This document shows, piece after piece, positions 22,280-33,891 of a DNA stretch of 64,000 nt. The notes beneath the pieces were generated by a model, which saw only the letters and a program-made list of their open reading frames with translations, ran no database searches and was not told where the DNA came from. Origin of the DNA: Stemphylium vesicarium (taxonomy: Eukaryota; Ascomycota; Dothideomycetes; Pleosporales; Pleosporaceae). The stretch lies in NCBI GenBank assembly GCA_004380135.1, contig QXCR01000001.1, positions 434,001 to 498,000 of the forward strand, read 5' to 3'. Positions within the stretch are counted from its first letter, which is position 1, and each line of letters opens with the position of its first letter. The position numbers and the translations under genes were made by a program.

Positions 22280-25274
22280 GATGAATGAAAGACTGTGGGT
22301 AGGATAGGACTGCTGATTGAACACAACTGTTTATGATACTTCTTCTCAACGACCGGATTCAAGATTCCTTAAGTACAACAACACCAGACTGAGACTATAC
22401 CACAGCCCATGCCAGGCAGAGTAGCGCTGACTGACGATCGACATACGCACGCCGCCAAGCCCAGGGAACGAATGCAAAGCATCGGAATGCATCACAGGAT
22501 CAACCCCGTCGACGGACGTGTAACGAATGAAGGAGATGGCAGGAGTGACAAGAACAACAATAAGCCCGCGAGTCGCTAGCCAGGGCGGAGCAGCTCCCAG
22601 TAGATCCAACGACGCACTTGTGGATCGGAAAAGACGGGCCGCAAAGGAAACGAGCTATCAGTGTCAGTAGAAAATGGCCGGCTTGTATGAAGATGGAAAT
22701 GCTTGACATGCGCTACCAAGCTTCATGTTTGGTAGTGGCTCCAACAATGCGTATGCGTCCGCCTCGCAGTCTCTCCGTATCTCTCCGTTTTAATCCTTGC
22801 CTTTAACACATAATTTCTCCGTTAAAGGTCATGGAAGCCAAGAGCGCTTCGCAGGCCAAGTTTTGACAACAACAGCCCATATTCTAGACGCAAGTATATG
22901 GTAATAGTGAGCGTTGGGGTGTCCAAGAGAGGTAGGTGCCAAGAAGTGGATGTGCTCAAGAGCGTGCCCAGATGCATTACAGGGGTGAAGTCTTGTGACA
23001 ATTGCTTAGGTGGTCTTGTCGGAGGCTATGTCCGGGACGGGGATGTCTGTGATGAGACATGGGGGGGACGTGCTGCTGCAGGACAGGAAAGCCAGTAGGG
23101 TGGCGCCTGTTGCAGTGACCGCTGACATGGCCTTGGGGCAAGAGAAAGATCGATTGCGCAAAAGATGGGCGTTGTGCGAGATATCGATCTTCAGTCGCTA
23201 ATCTTGCTCGTAGTTACGAAAAAGTCGCAAGATACCCGAGTCGCAAAGTACGCGTCTCTTTTTGTTGTCTTCGTCTGCGAGGGAAGCGCGCTGTTGCTCA
23301 TTTTCTTTGCATCTCTCAATGTGAATCCATCGTGCATATCTTTCCTCGTCAAAAATAGCCCCGTCGTTCGACTCTTCCTTCGACTGCCAAGTTTCATGAA
23401 TCAATTCGCGCGATTCGTGAAACCACATCGTGTGCGCAATCGTTCCAGAGGCTTGGCAAATGGAATAATCCAGGCACCGCACCGCACCACTCACCAAAAG
23501 CCGCCTTGCTACCAAGAGATAAACCCTTTCGACGTTAAATCTAGGCAGTTTGGCGAGGCTTTGGCGACCGTTGTGCCGGCGTACGCATCCCTTCCTGTGC
23601 CGGTCTACCCCAGGCTCCAAGTCGACACCAAGGGCTCGGTCGTCGTCACCGCTTCAGGGTATCGCCGGTCGATAAGCCCGAGTTTTATAACATCTCGCGA
23701 CCGAACAGATCTACCGCACACAGACCCCCGTTGACAACTTGCACCCCCCTCTTCATCGTCCCGCCAGTCCACTCAGTAGAAAGGCAAGGGTCAAGTTCAA
23801 GATGCGGAGAAAAGCTGGAGACGAAGGATTTGTTGGGAATAAAGGCAAAGACGGAAGCGCTATGAGCTGGGCGACGTGGGGAATCTCATGAGCGATGCCG
23901 GATAAAATGTCATAGTCGTAACACTTTTCTTGTTCTCGTGCTGTCCATCCACGGAGCTGTCTTGGCGCTGTACGTTTCTCCTCTGATATAGGCCGCCAAG
24001 CTGCGAATATCATGTGATGTTGGTGTACGTCGCTGCGTCGCTGAGTCGCTTGCGACCCGGGACCCGGATCCAACCGAGCACTGACTTGACCGGGAAAAGC
24101 TCGCGCGGCAACGTTCGCGCAATGAAGCTTGAGCCGCCCTGCGCCCGCGTCCACTACTTCGCACCAATTGTCAGCGACGCATGAACATCATCATTAAATT
24201 ATCAGAAAGTTCCACGCCAGAACACCGACTGTATCGCACAATAGATGATGCATGTCAACGTCAAGCCAGTGCCTCATCGACAAAGACGGCATAGATCAGC
24301 GGAGTTCACCCACTCCGCTGTCAATGCAAACACGAAACGGTCCGAGGCCCTGGAATCTCCGCATTCCAAGCACCTTCCCTGCATCCATTGGAACGACGGT
24401 CCCAAATTCGCCCTGAGACAGCGCTCTGCCTTCACCAGTAATACCTCCAACACCATGCCCAGCATCGCGAAGACCCCTCGCTTGGCACTTTAACGTCTAC
24501 CAGCATATATTCTCCCCCAAGAACACGGCAAGGTCTTCGTCGGGCTTGCTTTCGGACTTACACCTTGTCGACCACTTCACCTCCCCCTTCAGCCTTGTGG
24601 CTGCCAAGCGTGGCTGTCACATCATAGCATAGACATAACCCCACCTAACCCCCTTCTCCCCTTCTCATTGGCGCGTTTCGCGTTCGGCCTTACACTTGTA
24701 TACATGTGGGGCCATGGTAAATATGCGGCGGTCTTGGTCGGGCTTACGCTCGTAGGGCACGTTGTGGACCTGTGGCAGTGGTGTCCTAATGTCTCTTGGT
24801 ATCTGGGTATCTAACCTCCTCTCTTTCATCTTCCCTTCTGTATGGCTTTGTGGCGCCCAGTCTTCCGCCCTTGGCAATCGGCCTTACACCTACTGTGTAA
24901 TCATCCTACTTTGAGACCCCTTTGCTGACACAAATCGCTTCTTTGTCTTCATCCCGGGTCGGATGTTATCTTTGTAATGCGCTTCCTGTGGCTAGTCAGC
25001 CTTGCGTTGTATACGGTGCTGGCTAGGTGCCTTGTCGGTCTCACTATGCACGTGGGTAAAGAGCGACAGATTATACACTTGCTAGACCTAGATCTGCTGT
25101 TTATCCTAATATCATCAACCAGAATAATACCTCATGCCAATGACTTACGGTTATATTCCCAAAAAGTCTTCAATCGCGAATGAAGAACGGTTCAACGCGG
25201 TGATAAAACAATTTAGATAACGTTATTTATGGTATTACTACTACTAAGTATACTTTTGTCTATCGTATAATCAA
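22280..25274. other. Intergenic, 3.0 kb
   Basis: This holds the carbonic anhydrase promoter on the left and the CSC1 3' flank on the right. Open frames of 60-189 codons occur on both strands but overlap each other, have no splice support and show no domain. A degenerate motif TCGG-CTTAC recurs four times between 24551 and 24890 (separate entry). The last 200 bases before 25275 are AT-rich. Confidence 0.5.
24551..24890 (+). repeat. Four dispersed copies of a degenerate TCGGnCTTACrC motif
   Basis: Copies: TTCGGACTTACACC at 24551, TTCGGCCTTACAC at 24683, GTCGGGCTTACGC at 24737 and ATCGGCCTTACACC at 24877. All are in the same orientation within 340 bases of non-coding DNA. The spacing is irregular (132, 54 and 140 bases). 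It could be a binding-site cluster or a worn tandem repeat. It could also be chance. Confidence 0.3.
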
Positions 25275-28200
25275 TCATTTCACATGTCTAAAGCGTTCAT
25301 AGCTGGTATCCTGCTCCAAGGGACCGTCAAAATAGCCGGCACCGCCATTCTCCCTCTCCTCCACACTAACAAGCGGCTGTCGACTGCTAGTGCCATGAAG
25401 CACTGCGTCAGCGTCGAACGGGGTTGCCGGGATATCAACGTCAATGCCAACGTCCCCGAACCCATCTTCCGGTCGGGGCGTACGTTGGTAGCCCTTAGCA
25501 TACGAAGTTCCCTGCTCCATTTCTTCCTTATCTCCCAGTCGCGTTCGACTCGACGATCTCGATCCGGATGGCGAGTCCCGATGCCGGCCGTATGGGCCCA
25601 TGTCCGTGAACGTCGTGAACGTGGAAGGAGTGCCCGGGCGAGACAGGTCATCGGGCCGCCCGTATAATTCGCCGTCGCCACCAAACTGCTCGCGGAACTC
25701 GGCGCGCTTCTTGAAATTCTCAAAGTCGAGCTCAGACTCTGTGACAACCTCCATGTGTGGGAGGTCTACCGCACCGGTTTGCTTCCCAGGTTGCTGGGAG
25801 TCCATTTCCGTCATGAAGACATCACCAAAACGTTCGTAACCAGGCGTGGCTGGCATGGCACGGTCGGTTGATCGACGATGCGGTGCGTCAAAGATGTCGC
25901 GGCCTGCGATCGGGCGGTTGCCGTATACTTCTTTGAGTAGATGTTGCGACTTAGCGTGCACCATGGGAGTTAGCAGCTTCTTGTAAAGCGCCGGGTGGCC
26001 GAATCTCGTCAGCAGCTTATGGCCTTTCCTCTGTTTAGGCTGATCAGAAGAGCCTGACCCTTCGACATCTGAAAAGGGCACCGTCGAGTAATACAGCAAC
26101 TTGTCGTCGAAAGCACGCTTGCAGTACCACTTGAAACCGAACAAGAGGAACGGAAGCGGGATCATTGCGTAGAGCATGTTGCCAGTCCCAACTTGAACCG
26201 AATCGAAATCAATCGAACCCACACCATTCGCACCAACGACCAAGGCGATGACTGCATTGGCGAAGGCTACGGCAAAGAGCATGCGGTTGACGAGAAGGCG
26301 CCAAAATCTTCCTCCGGACTCAGTCTTCGTAATGAACACATACTGAAGTAAGTACTTCTTGAAGACGCAATCCATGGCGATGTAGAAAGCTGTGACTGGG
26401 AAGATGATGGGTTGCAATGTACCCATGCAGAGACCGACTGTGGCCACGAACAGGTAATTGTTGTAGTAATCCGCATATGGAAATGGCTGTGGCGCGCTGA
26501 GTTCGATGAGCTCTCGCGGTGTCGGTGAGAAGAACGTGCGCTGGAACCACGACCAGAGGAATATCCATGCCTGCGACAAATCTATCGCCGCTCCAAGATT
26601 GCGCTGCATCTGCCAGGTAAGCCAAAAGGTAGACACGTTGCACAGCCCGGACATGACCTTTGTGAACAGATGGCTATCACGGATCGCTTCCCAAACACCT
26701 TGGTCCTGAGCTGCGATCACTGCAGCGACGAAGCGCCAGGCGGATCCGAACACGGAGAATACGAGGAGGTTGTTGAATACGAAAAAGGAGTAGAGTCGCG
26801 CAGTGACATGGCGCTCCCTGGAAGTCTTGGAGACATCTCCAGAATGCGTAAACAGTCGGCGAAAGACGACAGGCACTCCCATGTACATGAGCGTCTGTAC
26901 CAGAGGAGCCAAAATACCCTGCGCGATGGCCCAGCCTGTGGGATGAGCAGCGAGATTCGTTTGGAAAGCTGGCCAAACCAGACCCAGATGAGAAAAGTCT
27001 GACAAGAAAACCGACGTGAGTATGTTAGGTACGACGAAGGCGATGGTAAAAAGTATTACCCATAGACCATCCCAAAATGCGCGTATTGTCCGGGTCCTTT
27101 TAGTCATGGCCAGATTCTGCCAAAGAAGATCGTGAGGTTTTGGAGCAAGGTAGACATCGCATCCGGATGGACCCTTCTTCCTGGTAGCGTATGCGACTGC
27201 GTGGGCGTCCTCGATGTGCGCATAGGAAGCAAAACCGTACGGCATTGGATTGCGCATGTCAACCGTTTCCCTCACTTCCTTGATCGTTGTCTCTAGCCTT
27301 GCAATCCGGTCTGTGAGGTAGTCGATCGCATCCAGTTTTCCTTTGCCATGTACCCCCACGTCATCCTTTGCGGCCTTGCAAGTCGGCCTCTTCGCAGGTA
27401 GTTTGTTCGGGTTGCTCAGATATTCGGCAAGATGCTTTTCGAGTTTGCGAACCGTCTCGTCATGGTCTTCGATCAACTTGGGCAAGTCTTTGACGTTCCG
27501 GCCTATTACTGTTCGGGGAACGGTATCGATCGGCTTCGCTTGTTCGATGAGTTCGATAAGGCCTGCATCGGTTCGGGAAGATGGCGGAATGTGTGTGAGC
27601 TTCTGTATGTTAGCGAGATCAGATGCTTGTGGTGTTTGAAACTTACCAGCAGTGTTCTGGAGTGCAGGCTAGACTTGTACTCCTGCGTGTTGAAGTAGGC
27701 ACGTCGAAGCCTCAGAATAGCCCCATAGTTCCTCCACAAAAAGAAGCACACTGTGCCCTGGATAATGTATGCGAAAACAACGTAGGCCCAGAATTTTCTC
27801 CCGAAAATGTACTGGGGAGTAAGTTTCATCAGCGTGGAGATGTCTTTCCACTGAGTATATAGCGGAGACCCCCCTACAACGTTCACGGGTATTAGAATGC
27901 AACAGCCAACCACCGTTATTATGATAAAGATGTTACGAAGCATGCGAAGGAACCTCAAGAACACTACGGCGTCCAGACCGATTGTGTCCACCAGCTCTTG
28001 TTCCTTGACATCCTTGACCGCAGACAACCAACTGAATGGCTCCTTGCCCAAGGGTTTCGGACGGTGCTTCTCATCTGCGTGTTTCGCTCGTGGGGCGTAA
28101 ACTCGTGAGTTTCGCGGTCGGAGAAAGCAGAATACGACGACTAGCAGCCCGGAAATAACGAAGGAATATACAATAGCGGCGTAGATGGAGTTCTCTTGTA

Positions 28201-28335
28201 CCTGTGTTGCTGTCAGTATGCTGGCGATGATGCGCAACGAGCATCCGTACATACCTCGGCCTGGAACGGATCCGCAATCAAGTCCAAGAACTTATCAGTA
28301 CCGCTCTCGGCATTTTGGCGTCTCTCCGCGACCAT
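25275..28335 (-). CDS. CSC1/OSCA/TMEM63-type stress-gated cation channel
   Basis: Three exons (28335..28255, 28201..27647, 27599..25275) with introns of 53 and 47 nt encode 986 residues. The family forms osmotically or mechanically gated, calcium-permeable channels in plasma or organelle membranes. The order of parts fits: N-terminal membrane helix (NSIYAAIVYSFVISGLLVVV), two more helices around FIIITVVGCCILIPVNVVGG and VVFAYIIQGTVCFFLW, a cytosolic PHM7-type domain from LLLTHIPPSSRTDAGL to DVYLAPKPHDLLWQN, then the RSN1_7TM core (FWDGLWVILFTIAFVVPNIL through ANAVIALVVGANG). A disordered C-terminal 250 residues holds PhosphoSer-type and Arg/Asp-rich stretches. The spliced 27-residue first exon supplies the true start. 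Fungi usually have several paralogues, so I give no symbol. Confidence 0.93.
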
Positions 28336-29186
28336 ACTTGGTCCCTCCTCTTAAGCGAATGTATGAAGTTGGTGCCCGAGAACAATGTATAGCGATAATA
28401 TGCGCACGTGTGTAGGATCAAACAAGTAACAAAAGGAAAAGGCACACTGATAAGACGATTCTCCACAGCGGCCCTCCCTCACGAGGAACGCGTCACATCC
28501 CCCAGGTTTACCCTCTTTGTTGGGACAGAGTCGCTGTGCTAGAATTGTCTTTCGGCCCATCGCCGCCAAACAACGTCATCGCGGCCGTTTATTGTGGACC
28601 CTCAAACACTCTGAAAGAGCAGCCCCCGGCAAAAGGTTTGAGCACGCTCGCCTTATCGCGTGGTGGTGTAACTGCATCTGGACCTTCTTGAAGCCTAAAA
28701 ATAGCCTATCGTGGAGACTTGGGATACACATGTCCAGGCCGTGGGACCGAAAATTTTTGGTGCGCTATAGACAGGGCTTGGCGAGGCTCCCGGAAGCAGG
28801 GACAATTCGATGCCGCAGGCTTGCCAATCAAGTCGCAACAGCGATGACCTGTATATATCGGCCTACAGCGGCAGCGTGGTCTAGACACGTCGCATGTGGA
28901 GCTTTTAGTCCCATCTTCACGGGGGTGACGTCATGGCAAGCAAGGACGTTCGTGTTCACGGGCTTCACGGATGTCATGACACGATGAGCACAAGGTTCAC
29001 TTGTAATGTGGAAAGGATGATTGATTGACTTTAGACTTCCTACATCCCGATTTTTGACTCCAGCAATGCAATTAACAGATATAAAGATACGAGCATAAGA
29101 ACGGGTGCTCAAGAAATGAGCCCACCCTTTGCAGTCTTGTGTAAACTCCTTGTGAAAAACCAGATTAATATTATATGCCTACCGCT
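28336..29186. other. Intergenic, CSC1 promoter and SPT5 3' flank
   Basis: Both neighbours lie on the minus strand. No gene is supported. Short open frames on both strands overlap one another and have no features. Confidence 0.5.
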
Positions 29187-32100
29187 CTAGTCGTACCCAG
29201 GATCGCCACTCGGTGCTGGGGTCGCAACATCCCATCCACCCGGTGTAGGTGCGGTGACAGCGCCATATCTTCCACCTGAAGTATCTCCAGGCGTCGGCGC
29301 AGTGTAGTTGCCCGGTGTTGGCGCATCCATGGGTGGACCACCAGGTGTAGGGGCAGAGTATGCGCCATATCCACCGGGCGTGGGAGCAGCGTAAGCGCCT
29401 GGTGTAGGAGCGTTGTATGCGCCAGGCGTAGGAGCGGAAAGACCGCCCGACTTCGAAGCCGTGTTTCCTGACGAGCCGCCCCAAGCAGGTGTGCGGCCTC
29501 CCGAGTTGAAGCCACCATATGCGGTACGGTTGCCGTCGTTGCCGCCGTAGGCTGTTCCCCCACCGTAGGATGTAGCGCCGCCATATGCCGTTCCGCCGCC
29601 GTATGCCGTTCGAGAGCCGTCACCACCACCGTAGGCTGTCCGTGAGCCATCTCCTCCGCCATAGGCCGTGCGTCCACCGTCGCCGCCCCAGCCAGGAGTT
29701 CGCCCTCCAGCACCACCGCTTCCTCCCCAACCTGGTGTGCGACCACCACCTCCGCCGCCCCAACCAGGTGTACGGCCGCCTGAGTTACCCCAGGCGGGAG
29801 TACGTCCACCAGCTGCGCCACCATAGCTCGTTTGTCCGCCGCCACCACCGCCCTGGTAGCCGCCGCGCGAACGATTGGGGAACTTGCCTCCAATGTCCAT
29901 ACTGGCACCGGTGATAGGATCCTTGACTGTGAGAAGCTCTTTCTTTACAGACACCTGCTTGTTCTTTGTATGCAGCTCGATACGCGCCTCGTCGTTCATC
30001 GTGTCCTTGACAATTCCAAGCAGACCCTTGTAGGCACCCTTGCGGATCATCACCGTCTTACCGATCAGCTTGTCGCGGCCGAAAGTGGCTCGAGGTGGTG
30101 GCATGGCACTCGCATTTCCGTTTGCGCCCGCGTTCAGGGCAGGGTTGATGCCGCTGAGGTCGGGACCTTGGGCTTGAGCACGACCACTCTTTGCTGCCAT
30201 AGTAACGACGTTGTTGCTGCGGACCACGAAGATACCCTGGTTCTCAACCAGCTCGCGGTTGCGGACGAAGAGTATGCCCCTGTGGATGTATAGGACCTTG
30301 CCCTGTCGGCCTTCACCACCGTGTTCCTTAACATCATCGTCGTGTCTGATCTCGGATCCGTCACGGTCAGTGGCTACTGCGTGCTTGTTCCGGCCGACAA
30401 TCTGCGAGACCTGCGTGTGGAGGAGTGTGCGGACATCGCCCTGCTGATCGACAATTCGGAGGACTTCGCGGTCGACACGAACGACGCAACCGATAGTGGA
30501 AGCGCTACAAAATGTTAGCCGATTGCTATACTGAGTCTGAGAACAACTTACTCAATCTGAACAAAGTCGTAAAGGTCGAAGTTGGAGTCAGCGCCAACAT
30601 TTGCCGAATCAGCAGCACGCTTCAGGTCCTTGCTAAAGACTGTGATTTCTTGCTGTGTCGAGTCACAGAGTAGAGTAATCTTATCATCCCTAATCCTGGT
30701 GACAAGACCGACCTCGTCGACGTATTTGCTTCCACCAATGACCTTGACGTGGTCACCATCGCGGAACAGCTTGCGCAATGTCTTGACAGGGGCATCGATT
30801 CTCCTGCCCCTTAGGTCGCCCTCGCTCACTCGTAGTGTGACAATGTCTCCTGTGACGGTGACAGTTGTACCCCGAATGCCCTTTTGTTCACCAGTGTAGA
30901 TCTCGACGTTGTCGCCAGCGGCAAAAGCAGACCCAGAGTCGGCTGCCTTTTGCGCAGCCTGGACAGCCAGAAGATCCATGGTCTCGGTACCGTCGGCGTT
31001 CTGGATGGCAAAGAACTGCAGTTCCTCCATCTTGGGGTTAACCTTCTCGGTGCTGACCCAGTTGACCTTAACTTCCTTGATCAGGAAACCATTTTGGTAG
31101 TCTTCGCCCTTGTAGGTGTACGCTTTCTGGTTGCCAGATCCAGTCATGCTGAGATGCTTCATGTGTCGCTTCTTCGCTTCGGCTTCGTTGAAGAGTTTCG
31201 CGGGCGGGCGCTCAGTCTGTCGTCCGAAAAAGCCTCGCTTGCGCTTGTTGTCGGCGGCAGCGTTTGCATCTTCGTTCAGACCATAGTCCAGACGCGGCAC
31301 GAGTTGTACGACGCAGTCGAGACCATTGGTCGAAACTTCGACGACCTTGGCAAGATCGCCCTTGTATGTGGGTGGCCGCTGCATGCGCACGAATTTTCCG
31401 ACTTCCAATGGCGCACGCTTCTTCTTTCGGAGGAGATCCGGACGCTCCTTGGGAGGGATAGAGAACTGACCGGAGCCCATGAAGACATTTTGGATGCCCT
31501 CAATCAGCTCGACTACTGCCTGCTTAGAGTCGGCTTCTACGTAGAGGAAACCAGACTGGGGTCCTGTAGGGCCTCGCTCAAAGGCCGAGTAGACCTGCAC
31601 GGGCTGACCGGTTCTGATCTTATCATCGAGGCGTTTCTGGATAGCCATGACGATCTCACGCTCCTTTCCAGGACGGCACTTGCAACCCCAGATTGAAGGA
31701 TCGTCAACGGTGGGCAGCGCAAGGGGTACCGCGCCTGCACCGCCGCGGCGAGTGCTCTGCATTTCCCTCCGCCTGTACTTTTCGTCGAACTCCTTGGCGA
31801 TTTCTTCGACATCTCTTTGGGCGTTGACTTCGCGGCGCATGTCAAGCTCGCGGTGGTGGCGGTCGTCGAGATCGGCGCCGGTGGGCTCAAGTAAGTCGTC
31901 GGGGTGGACTTCGTCGACACCTTCGTCGTCGCCCTCTTCCTCTTCTTCCTCATCCTCGTCGACTTCGGCTTCGACATCAATGAACATGTTGCGCTTCGCC
32001 TTCTTTCTCCGTTTGGCTGGTCGGGCCTGTATCAAAGTCAGCATCTACAACACATAGGGACTGTCTCGCGCGTAAACGTACGACAACATCCTCGTCGTCC

Positions 32101-32339
32101 TCGTCTTCTTCGTCATCGTCATCATCTTCGTCGTCGTCATCGTCGACGTCTATGCCACCGCCTTCCTCGTCTTCGTCGTCGTTGCCTGTCATGGTAGGCG
32201 CATCGACTTCGTCCTCGTCATCCTCAGCGGCGGGCCTGCGCGAGGCGTTGTTGCTTGGGGCGACGTCATCCTCGTCGATTTCTGGCGCTGGGTTGAAGTC
32301 CTCCTCTTCCTCCTCAGGGTCGCTGCCATAGGACGCCAT
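29187..32339 (-). CDS. SPT5: Transcription elongation factor SPT5
   Basis: Three exons (32339..32082, 32026..30552, 30504..29187) with introns of 55 and 47 nt encode 1016 residues. With SPT4 it forms DSIF, which clamps RNA polymerase II and couples elongation to capping and processing. The N terminus is highly acidic (long Asp/Glu runs), followed by the basic stretch ARPAKRRKKAKRN. The NGN domain starts near residue 195 (DPSIWGCKCRPGKERE). Several KOW domains follow, including GKFVRMQRPPTYKGDLAKVV, FAAGDNVEIYTGEQKGIRG, FRDGDHVKVIGGSKYVDEVG and LIGKTVMIRKGAYKGLLGIV. The C-terminal region changes repeat type along its length: GGRTP(A/G)WG units, then GSRTAYGGG units, then APTPGxY units. These would be targets of CDK9-type kinases. 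All conserved blocks are present. Confidence 0.97.
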
Positions 32340-32760
32340 GATTACTGGAGGATATGAGGTGATGGATCAACGTCTGCGTTCCGGGGGCTGTCACAAAGCT
32401 AGGCGATGCGGCCGCGGCAATTAGGCAGGTGCGAGGGAACAGCTGCCGGCTGATCAAGTCGACTGGTAAGCGCGCAATCGACGGGCGAGAGAAATAGAGA
32501 GAAAAAGAAGACGTCGAGCGTCGATGGCAGCGGGCTTTGTTTGAAACCTGGGAAAGTCGGAGAAGGTGCAACCCAAAGAAACCGCGCTAAGCTGGCGCGC
32601 CGCGAGGGTCCGTGCGAATAGCCTCAGCTCGAAGCTCGAGGCGTGGAGCAGCAACGCGCCTTTACTGCATTCATTCAACACCACACCACCGCCTTAACGC
32701 TATAGAAAAAAATGATTCCCTCAGCCGGCGTCCTAGAAAGCAGTGGGATAGACGCTCTGT
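32340..32760. other. Intergenic, SPT5 promoter
   Basis: 421 bases between two minus-strand genes. It should hold the SPT5 promoter and the 3' flank of the oxidoreductase gene. No exon is seen. Confidence 0.5.
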
Positions 32761-33891
32761 CTACAGCTTTGACCTACTGTCGTCCTCACAAACTCTCACC
32801 ACCGCCCTCCCCCAAGTCCTCCGTGCCTTTACATCCTCCAGCGCCCTATTAACCGTCTCCAATCCTCTGTAGTCCTCCTTGTAAATGATGGGTCGTATGC
32901 TTCCATCCTGGACCAAGTGCATGAATCCATTCCAGACATCCTTTACTCTTTGGGTATCTCGTCTACCGTCCTCGCCAAATCGCTGTGCCGTGTGAGTGGG
33001 ACATGTAGAACGAGGGGTGATCAAATAATGAATGACTTACATAACCATGTACCGCTATCGACTTGAGTAGTATGCGATTTGCACGGACCTTCTCCATATT
33101 GCCGTTCCTCGCTGCGAAACCTACAATTACTAGGCGACCGCGATACCTCAAACACTTAAGTCCGCTCTCTACTGCGCCAATGCCATCATAGACTACATCT
33201 ACACCCTCCCCACCTTTTGTCAACTTCTTGACTTGGTCCTCCCACTTCTCATCATGGTAATCAACCACAGCATCTGCGCCAATACTCGTCACCATCTCAG
33301 CCTTTTCCTTGTCACCCACGACAGCGATGACTTTCGCTCCAATCGCTTTTGCGATTTGTACCGCCATAACGCCTAAGCCTCCACTTGCACCCAGTACTAG
33401 CACTGTCTCACCAGCTTTGATTTTAACAACATCTAGCAAGGCGCCGTAGCTTACTGCTCCACTAGCACCCACTGCACATGCTTCAGCGTTGGCCCATCGT
33501 TCTGGTACGCTGCGCATAGCTTCTTCGGACACGCATATCTCTTCAGCATAAGCACCCAGTGCACCGCCGAACACGCGGGCTCCGAGCTTGAACTTTGAGC
33601 TCGGTGGAGCAAATGTGACGATACCAGAAAACTCTGTGCCTAAAATAAATGGTGGTTGGACATGGCGGCGGTTGTTCTGGTGCAGACCTTGGGCGTAGAG
33701 AAGGTCAACGTGGGTCACTGCTGCATGTGTGATTTTGATGCGAAGACTGCCCCCGTTGGCAGGCTGTACATCTTGAATGATGGAAGGCTCAAGATCTGCG
33801 ATCTCCTGCGTATAATATATTAGCTATTGAGTGCCATTCACTTCGAAAGGGCGCTAACCGTCGTAAACTTGTCCATGTGTATAGCTTTCAT
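32761..33891 (-). CDS. MDR-superfamily quinone oxidoreductase
   Basis: Three exons (33891..33859, 33805..33041, 32982..32761) with introns of 53 and 58 nt encode 339 residues. The protein is a zinc-lacking medium-chain dehydrogenase/reductase, predicted to use NADPH to reduce quinones or enone-type aldehydes in the cytosol. Visible features: the GroES-like half with THVDLLYAQG and LGTEFSGIV, and the Rossmann fold VLVLGASGGLGVMAVQIAKA followed by GADAVVDYHDEKW and GVDVVYDGIGA. No cysteine set for the structural zinc is present. The 33-nt first exon ends at a GTTAGC donor, less common than GTAAGT or GTATGT, but it restores the usual MKAI start. The substrate cannot be told from sequence. Confidence 0.88.

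Noticed and set aside
23165..23734. 189-codon plus-strand open frame in the 3-kb gap
   Set aside because: A 140-codon frame runs on the opposite strand over the same bases. Neither has a domain, a good start context or splice support.
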